A model generated the notes under the pieces. It worked only from the letters and a program-made list of their open reading frames with translations, had not been told where the DNA came from and ran no database searches. The position numbers and the translations under genes are program-made. Of a DNA stretch of 64,000 nt, positions 8,065 through 16,753 are shown piece by piece; position 1 is the first letter of the stretch, and the number at the start of each line of letters is the position of its first letter. The stretch covers positions 1-64,000 of the forward strand of contig NZ_JAPWKD010000003.1 in assembly GCF_028283705.1 (NCBI RefSeq). The letters run 5' to 3'. Origin of the DNA: Pantoea sp. GTDB lineage: Bacteria; Pseudomonadota; Gammaproteobacteria; Enterobacterales; Enterobacteriaceae.

Positions 8065-9281
8065 CATTTCAATGTCTCCATCGCGGCGACGATCGCCTTA
8101 CAGGCCGCAGTGACATCTTCACTGGCGATGCTGAAGGCCAGTCTGAAATGACCCGACATGCCAAAGGCACTACCAGGTACCACTGCCACGCTGGCGTGCT
8201 CGATCAGGAAGCGGGCGATATCGAGGTCATCCGCCAGGACACTGCCATCGGCCAGGGTTTTCCCCAGAGCTGGCTGACAATCGACAAACAGATAAAATGC
8301 ACCCTGCGGCTTTTGCAGATGCAGCAGGGAAGAGGCGGCCAGAATCTCACATGCCTCGTCGCGGCGTTTGACCAGGATGTCACGCCAGCCGGTCAGAAAC
8401 GAGGAATCGCCCATCAGCGCAGTGGCGGCGGCAGCCTGGCTAACGGAACTCGGGTTCGAGGTGCTTTGCGCCTGGATCTTCTCCATCGCTTTGACCAACC
8501 ATTCCGGACCCGCCGCGTATCCCAGACGCCAGCCGGTCATCGCGTAGCCTTTAGATACGCCGTTTAGCGTCAGGGTGCGATCTTTCAGCTCCGGTGCCGC
8601 CGTGGCAAAGGAAATAAACGGCACATCGTAGGTGAGCGGTTCATAGATATCGTCAGACAGCACCAGCACGCGCGGATAGTCCTTCAGTACGTCAGCCAGT
8701 GCCTGCAATTCCTCACGCGAGTAAATCGCCCCGGTCGGATTACCTGGCGAGTTAATCAGCAGCCATTTGGTTTGCGCTGTGAGGGCTGCGCGGAGCTGGT
8801 CCGGGGTAATTTTGTACCCGCTATCAACCGTGGTGGTGACAGTAACCGGCGTGCCGTCGGCCAGCCTGACCATATCCGGGTAGGATACCCAGTAGGGGGC
8901 CGGGATGATCACTTCGTCGCTCTCATCGACGGTTGCCTGCAAGGCGTTGAACAGCAGTTGCTTGGCACCGGTGCCAGCAACGATTTCGCTCAGTTCATAG
9001 GAGAGCTGGTTTTCGCGCTGGAATTTTTGCTGAATCGCCTGAGTGAGTGCGGTGGTGCCCCCGACGTTGGTATAACGGGTCTGACCCTCAAGGATGCCCT
9101 TAATTGCCCCCAGCTTGATGTATTCCGGTGTATCAAAATCCAGCTCACCGGCACCCATATTGATAATTTTCTTACCCTGCGCCTGCAATTCGCGGGCGCG
9201 CTGCGCGATTTTTACCGTCATTGACAGCCCAATGCGCGAGACGCGTTTCGCCAGTCGGCTGTCGATATTTTGCTGAGACAT
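8064..9281 (-). CDS. Class I/II PLP-dependent aminotransferase (aspartate aminotransferase-like)
   Basis: Fold-type I aminotransferase of 405 residues. The PLP lysine lies in NGVSKGYAMTGWRLGY, the phosphate-binding Arg follows in the same motif, LINSPGNPTGAIYS carries the substrate-side Asn, and VLSDDIYEPL carries the pyridine-binding Asp. It would transfer an amino group between an amino acid and 2-oxoglutarate or another keto acid in the cytoplasm. The start ATG at 9281 has AAGGG upstream. It is the first gene of a two-gene operon with the M20 hydrolase, and the operator-like palindrome at 9327-9350 sits about 50 bases upstream. Confidence 0.88.
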   Translation of the reverse strand: MSQQNIDSRLAKRVSRIGLSMTVKIAQRARELQAQGKKIINMGAGELDFDTPEYIKLGAIKGILEGQTRYTNVGGTTALTQAIQQKFQRENQLSYELSEIVAGTGAKQLLFNALQATVDESDEVIIPAPYWVSYPDMVRLADGTPVTVTTTVDSGYKITPDQLRAALTAQTKWLLINSPGNPTGAIYSREELQALADVLKDYPRVLVLSDDIYEPLTYDVPFISFATAAPELKDRTLTLNGVSKGYAMTGWRLGYAAGPEWLVKAMEKIQAQSTSNPSSVSQAAAATALMGDSSFLTGWRDILVKRRDEACEILAASSLLHLQKPQGAFYLFVDCQPALGKTLADGSVLADDLDIARFLIEHASVAVVPGSAFGMSGHFRLAFSIASEDVTAACKAIVAAMETLK

Positions 9282-9326
9282 CCTTAACCCTTACGTAATG
9301 TGATCATATCTGCGCGCGACGGCGCA

Positions 9327-9350
9327 ATTTCTTTGGCATACCAAAGAAAT
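9327..9350. promoter_or_regulatory. Palindromic operator, GntR/FCD type (site 3, best copy)
   Basis: Seen: a 24-bp inverted repeat that is symmetric at 22 of 24 positions, core CTTTGGCATACCAAAG. It lies just upstream of the aminotransferase-hydrolase operon. It is the strongest of three copies and resembles the GG-TAT-ACC style of sites recognised by FadR-subfamily regulators such as PdhR. The regulator assignment is inference. Confidence 0.68.
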
Positions 9351-9418
9351 GCAATAATAATGCCAATGTAATTCAGGATGATGCGTGTGCAACGGCAGGC
9401 GTACTAAGTTCCACCCGA

Positions 9419-9832
9419 TTATTTAGCAAACACACGGTCCCAGTCAGAAAATCCTTTGATTTCAATCGGGTTGCCTGACGGATCCTGCATAAATATGATC
9501 GCCTGCTCACCCGGTTCACCGACGAAGCGTTTTTGTGGTGGCAGGATGAATTCTACGCCAGCCTGTTGCAGTCGGGCGGCCAGCGGTTCCCATTCCGTCA
9601 TCTCCAGCACCAGCCCCAGATGGGGCATCGGCACCATGTGATCGCCCACCTTACCGGTGTTGGTAACCGCGAAGGGTTCACCGAGATGCAGGGAAATTTG
9701 GTGACCAAAAAAGTCGAAGTCGACCCAGGTGTCAGTGCTGCGTCCCTCGGTGCAACCCAGTAACTCACCGTAAAAACGGCGGCTTTCATCAAGATCGGTG
9801 ACGTGATAGGCAAGGTGAAATGCAGATTTCAT
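9419..9832 (-). CDS. VOC-family (glyoxalase/dioxygenase-fold) protein
   Basis: Single-domain vicinal oxygen chelate protein of 137 residues. It opens AFHLAYHVTDLDESRRFYGELLG, whose His sits at the usual first metal position, has a second half beginning MPHLGLVLEM, and ends with DPSGNPIEIKGF, where Glu is the usual last metal ligand. Members include glyoxalase I, dioxygenases and antibiotic-binding proteins; the substrate cannot be told from sequence. The start at 9832 has GGAGACAG upstream. It is divergent from the LysR gene at 9924, which probably controls it. Confidence 0.8.
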   Translation of the reverse strand: MKSAFHLAYHVTDLDESRRFYGELLGCTEGRSTDTWVDFDFFGHQISLHLGEPFAVTNTGKVGDHMVPMPHLGLVLEMTEWEPLAARLQQAGVEFILPPQKRFVGEPGEQAIIFMQDPSGNPIEIKGFSDWDRVFAK

Positions 9833-9923
9833 GTTCTGTCTCCATTTAAAGATTGAGGCAGAATCTCAAATCACGTACAAAAGCGTTAGCATGTTTTTAT
9901 GCATTCAATCGTAAGGAATAGCT

Positions 9924-10784
9924 TTGGACAGTAAATACCTTGCCAGCCTGATTGCCGCCATTGAATGCGGTTCCATCGCCGAAGCGGCCCGTCGTCAGGG
10001 GATTACCGCCGCAGCGGTGAGTCAGCGTATTCAGGTACTGGAGCGGGAACTGGACACACCGTTGCTTAACCGGGTAGGGCACACCGCCAGACCTACCGAT
10101 GCCGCGATGGCGATGCTGACCCGCGCCCGGCGCATCGTGCGCGAAGTGGAACTACTGAGTAGCGATGCTCATGCCAATGCACTGAGCGGGACGCTGAAGA
10201 TTGGTGCCATCTCAACGGCGCTGACCGGGATTCTGCCCAGCGCCTTGCTGACGCTGCATCGGCAGGCACCGGATGTCAGGCTGCAGATCATTCCCGGCAC
10301 GTCCACTACGCTGTACGATGCGCTGGCTCGTGAGGCTATCGATGCGGCGATTATGGTCCAGCCGCCGTTTGAAATCCCGAAACGCTACCGCTGGCAACCG
10401 CTGCATCACGAAGAACTGATGCTGCTGTCCAGCGCACCGCTGGAGCAGGATGTTGCCCACGCCCTCAGCACGCTGCCTTATATCAGTTATGACCCTAACT
10501 CCTGGGGGGGGCGGCTGGCGCAGCAGTATCTGAATGACCACGACCTGCATCCCCGCCTGTTGCTGGAGCTGGATGGCATCGAAGCAATTTCTCTGCTGGT
10601 AAAAGAAAAGATGGGAGTGAGCCTGCTGCCCCGCTGGCCGGGCCTCGCCGCGATTTCGCAGCACCTGGTGCAGACCTCGGTGGGCGGCGGTTACGATCGC
10701 AAAATTATTCTGCTGGTGCGTCCGGAGTCGATAAACGAGCAACTCCTTAATCTGCTCATTTCTGCCTTAAGTTCCGCCCAATGA
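9924..10784 (+). CDS. LysR-family transcriptional regulator (TTG start)
   Basis: LTTR of 286 residues. The N-terminal winged HTH contains SIAEAARRQGITAAAVSQRIQ (about residues 17-37), followed by a linker helix and a periplasmic-binding-protein-like effector domain. The start codon is TTG, with AAGGA about 8 bases upstream; no better ATG exists. It is divergent from the VOC protein gene, the usual arrangement for a LysR regulator and its target. The effector is unknown. Confidence 0.85.
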   Translation: MDSKYLASLIAAIECGSIAEAARRQGITAAAVSQRIQVLERELDTPLLNRVGHTARPTDAAMAMLTRARRIVREVELLSSDAHANALSGTLKIGAISTALTGILPSALLTLHRQAPDVRLQIIPGTSTTLYDALAREAIDAAIMVQPPFEIPKRYRWQPLHHEELMLLSSAPLEQDVAHALSTLPYISYDPNSWGGRLAQQYLNDHDLHPRLLLELDGIEAISLLVKEKMGVSLLPRWPGLAAISQHLVQTSVGGGYDRKIILLVRPESINEQLLNLLISALSSAQ

Positions 10785-10876
10785 TCGTTCATCACGCCCG
10801 ATGGTTGCGCATCGGGTGCCTGCAAAGGGTGCATGCCACATTGCAGGGCATCGCATCCCGATACCCATTTTACAGA

Positions 10877-11200
10877 CTATTTAATATTCATCAGTTGTTG
10901 CTGCAATTGTCTAAGTTGATTTTCTTTGCTACTGCGCGATGACCGGTCTCTGGCTGCGCCAATTTCATTTCTCAGGCTATTGATGCGCATTTGTATCTGT
11001 AACCTTCTTGCGTTGTTATTTTGCTGAGTATTCACATTGGAGATTATCGAATTTTTCACCGCCAGTGAGTTATTCTGCAATCGGGTGGCTAAGTTGTTGG
11101 TGTTGTTTGTAACAGCTGCATGGGTTGTCCAGGCAAGTAAACTGCATATTCCCCATAGTGAAGTCTTAATAATGGCTTTTGGCTTAGGTTGCCTTTTCAT
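10877..11200 (-). CDS. Small secreted coiled-coil protein, unknown function
   Basis: Not recognised. The ATG at 11200 has GAGGAAAG upstream and gives 107 residues, although the frame is open much further upstream. A basic N-terminus (MKRQPKPK), a hydrophobic stretch ICSLLAW and a cleavage site after THA (about residue 28) predict Sec export. The mature part is Asn/Gln-rich, then becomes a run of Arg/Gln/Leu heptad-like sequence ending LRQLQQQLMNIK, which looks like a short coiled coil. It follows the RamA-like regulator by 31 bases on the same strand and is probably co-transcribed with it. A periplasmic partner of the nearby efflux system is possible but only a guess. Confidence 0.6.
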   Translation of the reverse strand: MKRQPKPKAIIKTSLWGICSLLAWTTHAAVTNNTNNLATRLQNNSLAVKNSIISNVNTQQNNNARRLQIQMRINSLRNEIGAARDRSSRSSKENQLRQLQQQLMNIK

Positions 11201-11231
11201 GCTTTCCTCGCTGACGTTATTATTTGGTGGA

Positions 11232-11576
11232 TTAACAAAGTTCAGGTGAATAGTGTTCACGCCTCCACCTTGCCGGTGGTTCCTGAAAATATTTCGTAAA
11301 AGACCGGGTAAACGATTGCTGGCTATCAAAACCATATTTAAGTGCAATCTCAAGAATCGATCCATGAGAGGACGCGAGTTCGGATGCGGCCAGAATGACT
11401 CTCCTTTTACGAATATATTCTCCCAGCGTTTGTTGCGTTTCTCTTTTAAAGAGTCGTTGCAGGTGCCATTTTGAATAGCCTGCCTTGGTGGCAACGGCAG
11501 AAATGACCAGCGGGAGATGGATATTACGGTCAATCCAGACCATCAACTCATTCACTGTATCTTTATGAATGACCAT
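11232..11576 (-). CDS. AraC/XylS activator of the RamA/MarA/SoxS type
   Basis: Stand-alone two-HTH regulator of 114 residues, the size of RamA, MarA and SoxS. The first helix-turn-helix has AGYSKWHLQRLFKRET and the second has ALKYGFDSQQSFTRSFTKYF, both very close to RamA-class proteins. Such proteins bind degenerate mar boxes and activate efflux genes. The frame extends to an ATG at 11594, but the ATG at 11576 has a strong GGAGG 7 bases upstream. It lies just downstream of the RND pump gene on the same strand. Local activation of the pump is plausible but not shown. Confidence 0.85.
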   Translation of the reverse strand: MVIHKDTVNELMVWIDRNIHLPLVISAVATKAGYSKWHLQRLFKRETQQTLGEYIRKRRVILAASELASSHGSILEIALKYGFDSQQSFTRSFTKYFQEPPARWRREHYSPELC

Positions 11577-11597
11577 GTGATTCCTCCAGTTCATTGC

Positions 11598-11618
11598 AGC
11601 GCGCCGTGGGGGCGCGCT
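11598..11618. other. Perfect 8-bp GC-rich stem-loop between pump gene and RamA-like gene
   Basis: Seen: AGCGCGCC pairs with GGCGCGCT around the loop GTGGG. On the minus (coding) strand it follows the pump stop codon by 18 bases, but the T-run lies before rather than after the stem. It may be a partial terminator or processing hairpin that lets the regulator be expressed at a different level from the pump. Confidence 0.4.
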
Positions 11619-11636
11619 GTTAAAAAGACCAGCGAT

Positions 11637-14600
11637 TCAGGGCTTTTTCGTGATGGCGCTGGATATTTTGTTAACCCAGGTCATGACGAAGATAAAAAAG
11701 GCCGGAACAAAGAAAACAGCCAGCAATGTACCGCTGATCATGCCGCCAAATACCCCGGTCCCTATTGCATGTTGCGTGGTGGCGCTCGCTCCGACAGCCA
11801 GCATTAAAGGCACAACACCTAATGTGAAGGCTAATGACGTCATTAAAATCGGACGCAAACGCATTTTAGCCGCGCGAATCGTTGATTTAATCAGGTTGCC
11901 TTCTTCCTCATAAATCTGTTTGGCAAATTCAATAATAAGGATGGCGTTTTTAGCTGAAAGACCAATGATAGTGATCATCCCGACTTTAAAGAAAACATCA
12001 TTCGGCATATCACGAATAACCACCGCAATAACCGCGCCGAGTAATCCAAGTGGCACGACAAGCATGACTGATAACGGAATAGCCCAGCTTTCATAAAGCG
12101 CGGCCAGTACCAGAAATACCACAAGCATGGAAAGCAACATCAGCATAGGAGCCTGAGAGGCGGATTGTTGTTCCTGCAGCGATTGACCGGTCCATTCAAC
12201 AGCAAATCCAGCGGGTAGCTCAGCCGCAATATTTTCCATTTCAGCCATCGCGGCACCGGTTGAATATCCCGGCCCGGCATTCCCGGCGATACGAAAGGCG
12301 GGATAGCCCTGATAACGGACCATCTGTAAGGGGGACGTTTTCCACTCGCCACGCACCACTTCCGACAACGGAACCATGCCGCCGGACTTATTACGCACGT
12401 ACAGTGACAGCACATCTTTCAGCTGCATGCGATAAGGAGCATCAGCCTGAATAATCACCTGCTGGATACGCCCCTGATTGGGGAAATCGTTAATGTAGGA
12501 TGACCCCATCGCACCGGATAGTGTCTGGCTGATATCACTGAATGCTATACCCAGCGTTTCCGCTTTCTGGCGATCAATACTGAGATCGATGCTTGTCCCA
12601 TCAGGCAGGCCATCGACATACACGTCAGTCACGACTTTACTTTGTGCTGCCTTGATTAACAGCTGGTTGACGGCCTCAGATAGCGCCTGATATCCATGGC
12701 CACTGCGGTCTTCAAGACGCAGAGTAAAGCCGGTGGAATTGCCTAATTCCGCGATCGGAGGCGGCAGGAGACTCATTACCGTTGCATCCGGTACAGCGGA
12801 CATCACTGCCTGTAAATGGTCTGCCTCTCCCTGTGCGGTTGCACCGTCTCTTTCTCCCCAGTCTTTGAGGGTGGTAAACGCCAGCGCCGAGTTAGCACCA
12901 GAACCAGAAAAGCTGAATCCAAGTACTGACAGGTTACGTTGAATACCCGGACGCTCAGCGACAGCATTTTCCAGCTTCTTCACCACCTTTCCGGTTCTTT
13001 CTAATGTGGCATCAGAAGGCAGCTGGATCGACGTCATGAAATATCCCTGGTCTTCCGAAGGCAGAAAGGACGAGGGAAGTCTGGTGAAGGCATAAAACAA
13101 CACGCCACAGAGCGCACCGTAAATCAGCATCATCCTGCCGGTTCTTTTCAGCAGACGGGTTAAGCGGGATTCGAAGCGGTCTGACATGCGATCAAAGCTA
13201 CGGTTAAACCAGCTGAAGAAACGCCCTTTTTGATGAGATTCCTGCGTCACCGGTTTTAACAAGGTAGCGCACAGTGCCGGGGTAAGGCTCAATGCTAAAA
13301 ATGCGGAGAAAAGAATGGAGACGGCCATCGAAAGGGTGAACTGGCGATAGATAATACCGACCGACCCGCTGGCTAATCCCATGGGAATAAATACCGCAGT
13401 TAATACCAGCGTGATCCCGACCACCGCACCGGTAATCTCACGCATTGCTTTTTCCGTAGCCTGCCGGGGTGAAAGACCCTCTTCAGACATCAGGCGTTCT
13501 ACGTTTTCGACCACGACGATAGCGTCATCAACAATGATCCCTATCGCCAATACCATACCGAACATCGTCAGTACGTTTATCGAGAAGCCGCATAACATCA
13601 TCACGGTGAAGGTGCCCAGCAGCGCGACGGGGGCCACGATAGCAGGAATAAAGGTATATCGGATGTTCTGTAAGAACAGGAACATGACGATAAACACCAG
13701 CGCCATTGCCTCGATAAAGGAATGGATGACTTTCTCGATGGAAATTTTAACGAAGGGCGAGGTATCAAACGGAACGGTGAATTTCATCCCGTCAGGCAAG
13801 GCTTTCGCCATTTCAGTCAGACGGTCCTGCACGGCCTGGGATGTTTGTATCGCATTAGCACCTGGTGACAGCTGGATCGCCACCGCCGTCGAAGACTGAC
13901 CATCCTCACGTACCGCAAAAGAATAGGTCTGTAAGCCGAGGTCTACCCTGGCGACATCACCCAGCGTGACAGTCGAACCGTCAACATTAGCTTTGAGTAC
14001 GATATGGCGAAATTCGTCAGGTGTGCCAAGCTGACCGCGTACGGTAAGCGGGTAACCGGTTTGCTGTCCACGGATGGTGGGAGCATCACCAATCCGGCCT
14101 GGCGCTATTTGCACGTTTTGCTGGCTGATGGCGGCGCTGATGTCACTAATGGTCAGACGATAGGCAATGAGTTTTGCCGGATCAACCCATATGCGCATGG
14201 CTTTCTCAGCACCAAACGCCTGCACCTTGCCGACACCCGCAACGCGGCGTAATTCTTCGGTCACGTTACGCGCGAAGTAATCACTGAGGTCAGCCTCCGA
14301 GAAGTTTCCACCCGGTGATGTCAGCCCGACCATCATCAAAAAGTTAGATGATGCCGCTTCAACCGTCAGGCCATTTTGTCTGACAGTCTGCGGTAAACGT
14401 GATTCAACGGTTTTAATTTGGTTCTGGACATCGACCTGCGCCAGTTTGATGTTTGTACCTGGCTTGAAAGTGACGGTGATGGTCGCCATCCCTGACGTAT
14501 CGCTTGATGACTCGAAATAAAGCAGGTCATCAACACCTGATAATTCTCGCTCAATAAGCGAGATAACCGATTCATTCATCGTCTGAGGTGTAGCCCCAGG

Positions 14601-14747
14601 GTAATTCACCGTTATTGATACACTCGGTGGTGCAACCGAGGGATACTGTGCAATGGGCAATTGAGGTATGGTGATAAGACCAAATAACACAATAAACAGC
14701 GCAATGACCCACGCAAATACCGGGCGGTTTATAAAAAACTGTGGCAT
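11637..14747 (-). CDS. RND multidrug efflux permease (AcrB/MexB, HAE-1 family)
   Basis: Full-length RND pump of 1036 residues. It begins MPQFFINRPVFAWVIALFI and carries YPSVAPPSV early in the first periplasmic region. The proton-relay Asp pair lies in GIIVDDAIVVVEN of TM4, and the second half repeats the architecture with GLSAKNAILIIEFAK in TM10. It would pump drugs, dyes or host compounds from the periplasm and inner membrane with energy from the proton gradient. An AGGAAT site precedes the start. The adaptor gene lies 36 bases upstream. No TolC-like channel gene is in the window, so a chromosomal TolC is probably shared. Confidence 0.93.
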   Translation of the reverse strand: MPQFFINRPVFAWVIALFIVLFGLITIPQLPIAQYPSVAPPSVSITVNYPGATPQTMNESVISLIERELSGVDDLLYFESSSDTSGMATITVTFKPGTNIKLAQVDVQNQIKTVESRLPQTVRQNGLTVEAASSNFLMMVGLTSPGGNFSEADLSDYFARNVTEELRRVAGVGKVQAFGAEKAMRIWVDPAKLIAYRLTISDISAAISQQNVQIAPGRIGDAPTIRGQQTGYPLTVRGQLGTPDEFRHIVLKANVDGSTVTLGDVARVDLGLQTYSFAVREDGQSSTAVAIQLSPGANAIQTSQAVQDRLTEMAKALPDGMKFTVPFDTSPFVKISIEKVIHSFIEAMALVFIVMFLFLQNIRYTFIPAIVAPVALLGTFTVMMLCGFSINVLTMFGMVLAIGIIVDDAIVVVENVERLMSEEGLSPRQATEKAMREITGAVVGITLVLTAVFIPMGLASGSVGIIYRQFTLSMAVSILFSAFLALSLTPALCATLLKPVTQESHQKGRFFSWFNRSFDRMSDRFESRLTRLLKRTGRMMLIYGALCGVLFYAFTRLPSSFLPSEDQGYFMTSIQLPSDATLERTGKVVKKLENAVAERPGIQRNLSVLGFSFSGSGANSALAFTTLKDWGERDGATAQGEADHLQAVMSAVPDATVMSLLPPPIAELGNSTGFTLRLEDRSGHGYQALSEAVNQLLIKAAQSKVVTDVYVDGLPDGTSIDLSIDRQKAETLGIAFSDISQTLSGAMGSSYINDFPNQGRIQQVIIQADAPYRMQLKDVLSLYVRNKSGGMVPLSEVVRGEWKTSPLQMVRYQGYPAFRIAGNAGPGYSTGAAMAEMENIAAELPAGFAVEWTGQSLQEQQSASQAPMLMLLSMLVVFLVLAALYESWAIPLSVMLVVPLGLLGAVIAVVIRDMPNDVFFKVGMITIIGLSAKNAILIIEFAKQIYEEEGNLIKSTIRAAKMRLRPILMTSLAFTLGVVPLMLAVGASATTQHAIGTGVFGGMISGTLLAVFFVPAFFIFVMTWVNKISSAITKKP

Positions 14748-14783
14748 CAGAATTCCTGTATAATAACTAAATAAAATCTGGCA

Positions 14784-15899
14784 TCAAACGCCGTTTTTAT
14801 CGCTCAAAGATTCCACTGGGATACCATCCTGTAATTTCTCCTTTCCTTCGATGATCAATTTATCTCCAGCCTTTAAGCCATTTAATACAATTCTTTTATC
14901 GTTGAACTGATCACCAATTTCTATCTGCTTTCTCTCGGCTTTATTTTCGGCTGTTTCAAGCCAGACATAGGTATTGTCCTGCGCATGCTGAATAGCTTTT
15001 TCCGGAATAGCGATGCCATTATTTTCCAGCAAGCGGCTAATTTTGACGCGTACAAACATACCGGGCATCAGCTCCCCCTGCGGGTTTTCAGCTTCTGCGC
15101 GTAACACCACATCACCCGTTTCGTTATTCACGTTGATGCCTGAGAAAAGTAATCGCGGCCTGACGTTGTAAGGATGATTATTCTCATCCAACAGCGATAC
15201 CGAAACTTGTGATTCGCGTTGGTTATGCGTCAGTAAACCTCGTAATTCAGCGGCAGGAAGACGGGCATCGATATATACGCTTCGCGTTTGCTGGATGGTG
15301 GCCATGGCCTGGGTATCGGAGGCGCTGACTAACGCTCCCTCGGTTACAAATTCCTGATCGATACGACCATCAATCGGCGCCCGCACCGTTGAATAAGCTA
15401 ATTCCAGTTTTCTCCGTTCGAGCGTGGCTCGTGCCTGCGCGACGTCTGCTGCGGCACCGGCACTATTGGCGCTGGCATCATCATAATCCTGATGGCTCAC
15501 TGCGCCTGTTTTTTGCAACAGTTTCAGCCGTTCTGCCCGCGACCTAAGTTGCCGGTAAGTGGCTTCGGCCTTAACCAGCGCTGCATTAGCCATTTGAACA
15601 TCCGTTTCAAAAGGTGCGGGATCGATTTGAAAAAGTGGCTGCCCGGTTTTGACGTCTGAACCCTGAGAAAACAGGCGGGATACCACAATCCCTCCCACCT
15701 GCGGTCTGATCTGCGCGGTTTTAATGGCGCTGATACGACCAGGCCAGGTGCGCACCAGCGAAACCTCTGCGGGCTGGAGCGTGGTGACGGCAACCTGCAC
15801 AGGTTGCGGCGGGGTGCCTGACGCGGTTTCTTCCTGTTTGCAGCCCGCTGTCGTTAAAATGACGGCTGCAACGATTAATGCCAGTCCCTTTGTCTTCAT
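14784..15899 (-). CDS. RND efflux periplasmic adaptor (AcrA/MexA family lipoprotein)
   Basis: Membrane fusion protein of 371 residues. The signal peptide ends in a lipobox LTTAGC (Cys about residue 20), so it should be a lipid-anchored periplasmic protein. The half lipoyl motifs are IRPQVGGIVVSRLFSQGSDVKTGQPLF and VRAPIDGRIDQEFVTEGALV, separated by an alpha-helical hairpin. A beta-barrel and a membrane-proximal domain follow, ending around LKAGDKLIIEGKEKLQDG. It links the RND permease to an outer-membrane channel. It is divergent from the two-component regulator genes at 16054. Confidence 0.93.
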   Translation of the reverse strand: MKTKGLALIVAAVILTTAGCKQEETASGTPPQPVQVAVTTLQPAEVSLVRTWPGRISAIKTAQIRPQVGGIVVSRLFSQGSDVKTGQPLFQIDPAPFETDVQMANAALVKAEATYRQLRSRAERLKLLQKTGAVSHQDYDDASANSAGAAADVAQARATLERRKLELAYSTVRAPIDGRIDQEFVTEGALVSASDTQAMATIQQTRSVYIDARLPAAELRGLLTHNQRESQVSVSLLDENNHPYNVRPRLLFSGINVNNETGDVVLRAEAENPQGELMPGMFVRVKISRLLENNGIAIPEKAIQHAQDNTYVWLETAENKAERKQIEIGDQFNDKRIVLNGLKAGDKLIIEGKEKLQDGIPVESLSDKNGV

Positions 15900-16053
15900 A
15901 AAGTTTCAACCCGGTGAGTAATGTGATAGCGCAAAACGGGGAGGGTACACAGTGTTTATTGAGGAAGGGTGCAGGTATTATGTAGATTGTGTGGAGATGA
16001 AAAATAAAAATATTATTCTTAACAGCGACGGCCTGATGCAATAAGGTATTAGA

Positions 16054-16752
16054 ATGAATATGACGCCTTTAATCCTGTTAGCCGAAGATGATGCGGAAAT
16101 CGCCGACATTGTTATCGCCTATTTAAAACAAAGTGGTTTTGAAACGTTGCACGCTGCTAACGGTAAGCAGGCATTGGACTTATACGATAAGACGCAACCG
16201 GCTTTAGTCATTCTGGATATTCGCATGCCATTGATGGACGGCTGGCAGGTGCTTACCGAACTCCGCCGTCGTGGCGATACACCTGTTCTGATGCTGACAG
16301 CGAATGATGACAATACGGATAAATTATCGGCATTGCGCATCGGTGCAGACGACTATGTTGTCAAACCCTTTAATCCGGCAGAGGTCGTTGCCCGAACCCA
16401 GGCAATATTAAGGCGCACGGGGAATTCTCAGGTGAAAAATAAACCCAGAGTCACCGTTCATAACCAAATTGAATTTTATCATGACGAGCACCGAATTATT
16501 CTGCGTCATTCCGGTGAGGATATCGCTTCTCGTCTTACTTCAACTGAATTCAGAATACTTGAACGCCTGGCCGAAGCGCCGCGAAAAGTTTTTAGTCGGC
16601 TGGAGATTCTTGAGTCCTGCCTGCCCCAGGGTGAAACGCTGGAAAGAACCGTTGATAGCCACATCAGTAAACTGAGAAAAAAATTAGAGGATGCCGGAGT
16701 GCCGGGCATCCCCGAAAGTGTACGCGGCTTCGGCTATCGGCTGGGGGATTAA
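16054..16752 (+). CDS. OmpR-family response regulator (BaeR/AdeR-like)
   Basis: Response regulator of 232 residues. The receiver domain (about 6-120) has the acidic pair EDD, phospho-acceptor Asp in VILDIRMP, the Thr switch in MLTANDD and the Lys in VVKPFNP. The C-terminal winged HTH includes LTSTEFRILERLA and ends SVRGFGYRLGD. It is divergent from the RND adaptor gene, the arrangement of AdeRS-AdeABC and SmeRS-SmeABC, so it probably controls that pump. Its 3' end lies 1 base before the kinase start at 16754. An AAGG site precedes the ATG. Confidence 0.9.
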   Translation: MNMTPLILLAEDDAEIADIVIAYLKQSGFETLHAANGKQALDLYDKTQPALVILDIRMPLMDGWQVLTELRRRGDTPVLMLTANDDNTDKLSALRIGADDYVVKPFNPAEVVARTQAILRRTGNSQVKNKPRVTVHNQIEFYHDEHRIILRHSGEDIASRLTSTEFRILERLAEAPRKVFSRLEILESCLPQGETLERTVDSHISKLRKKLEDAGVPGIPESVRGFGYRLGD

Positions 16753-16753
16753 C

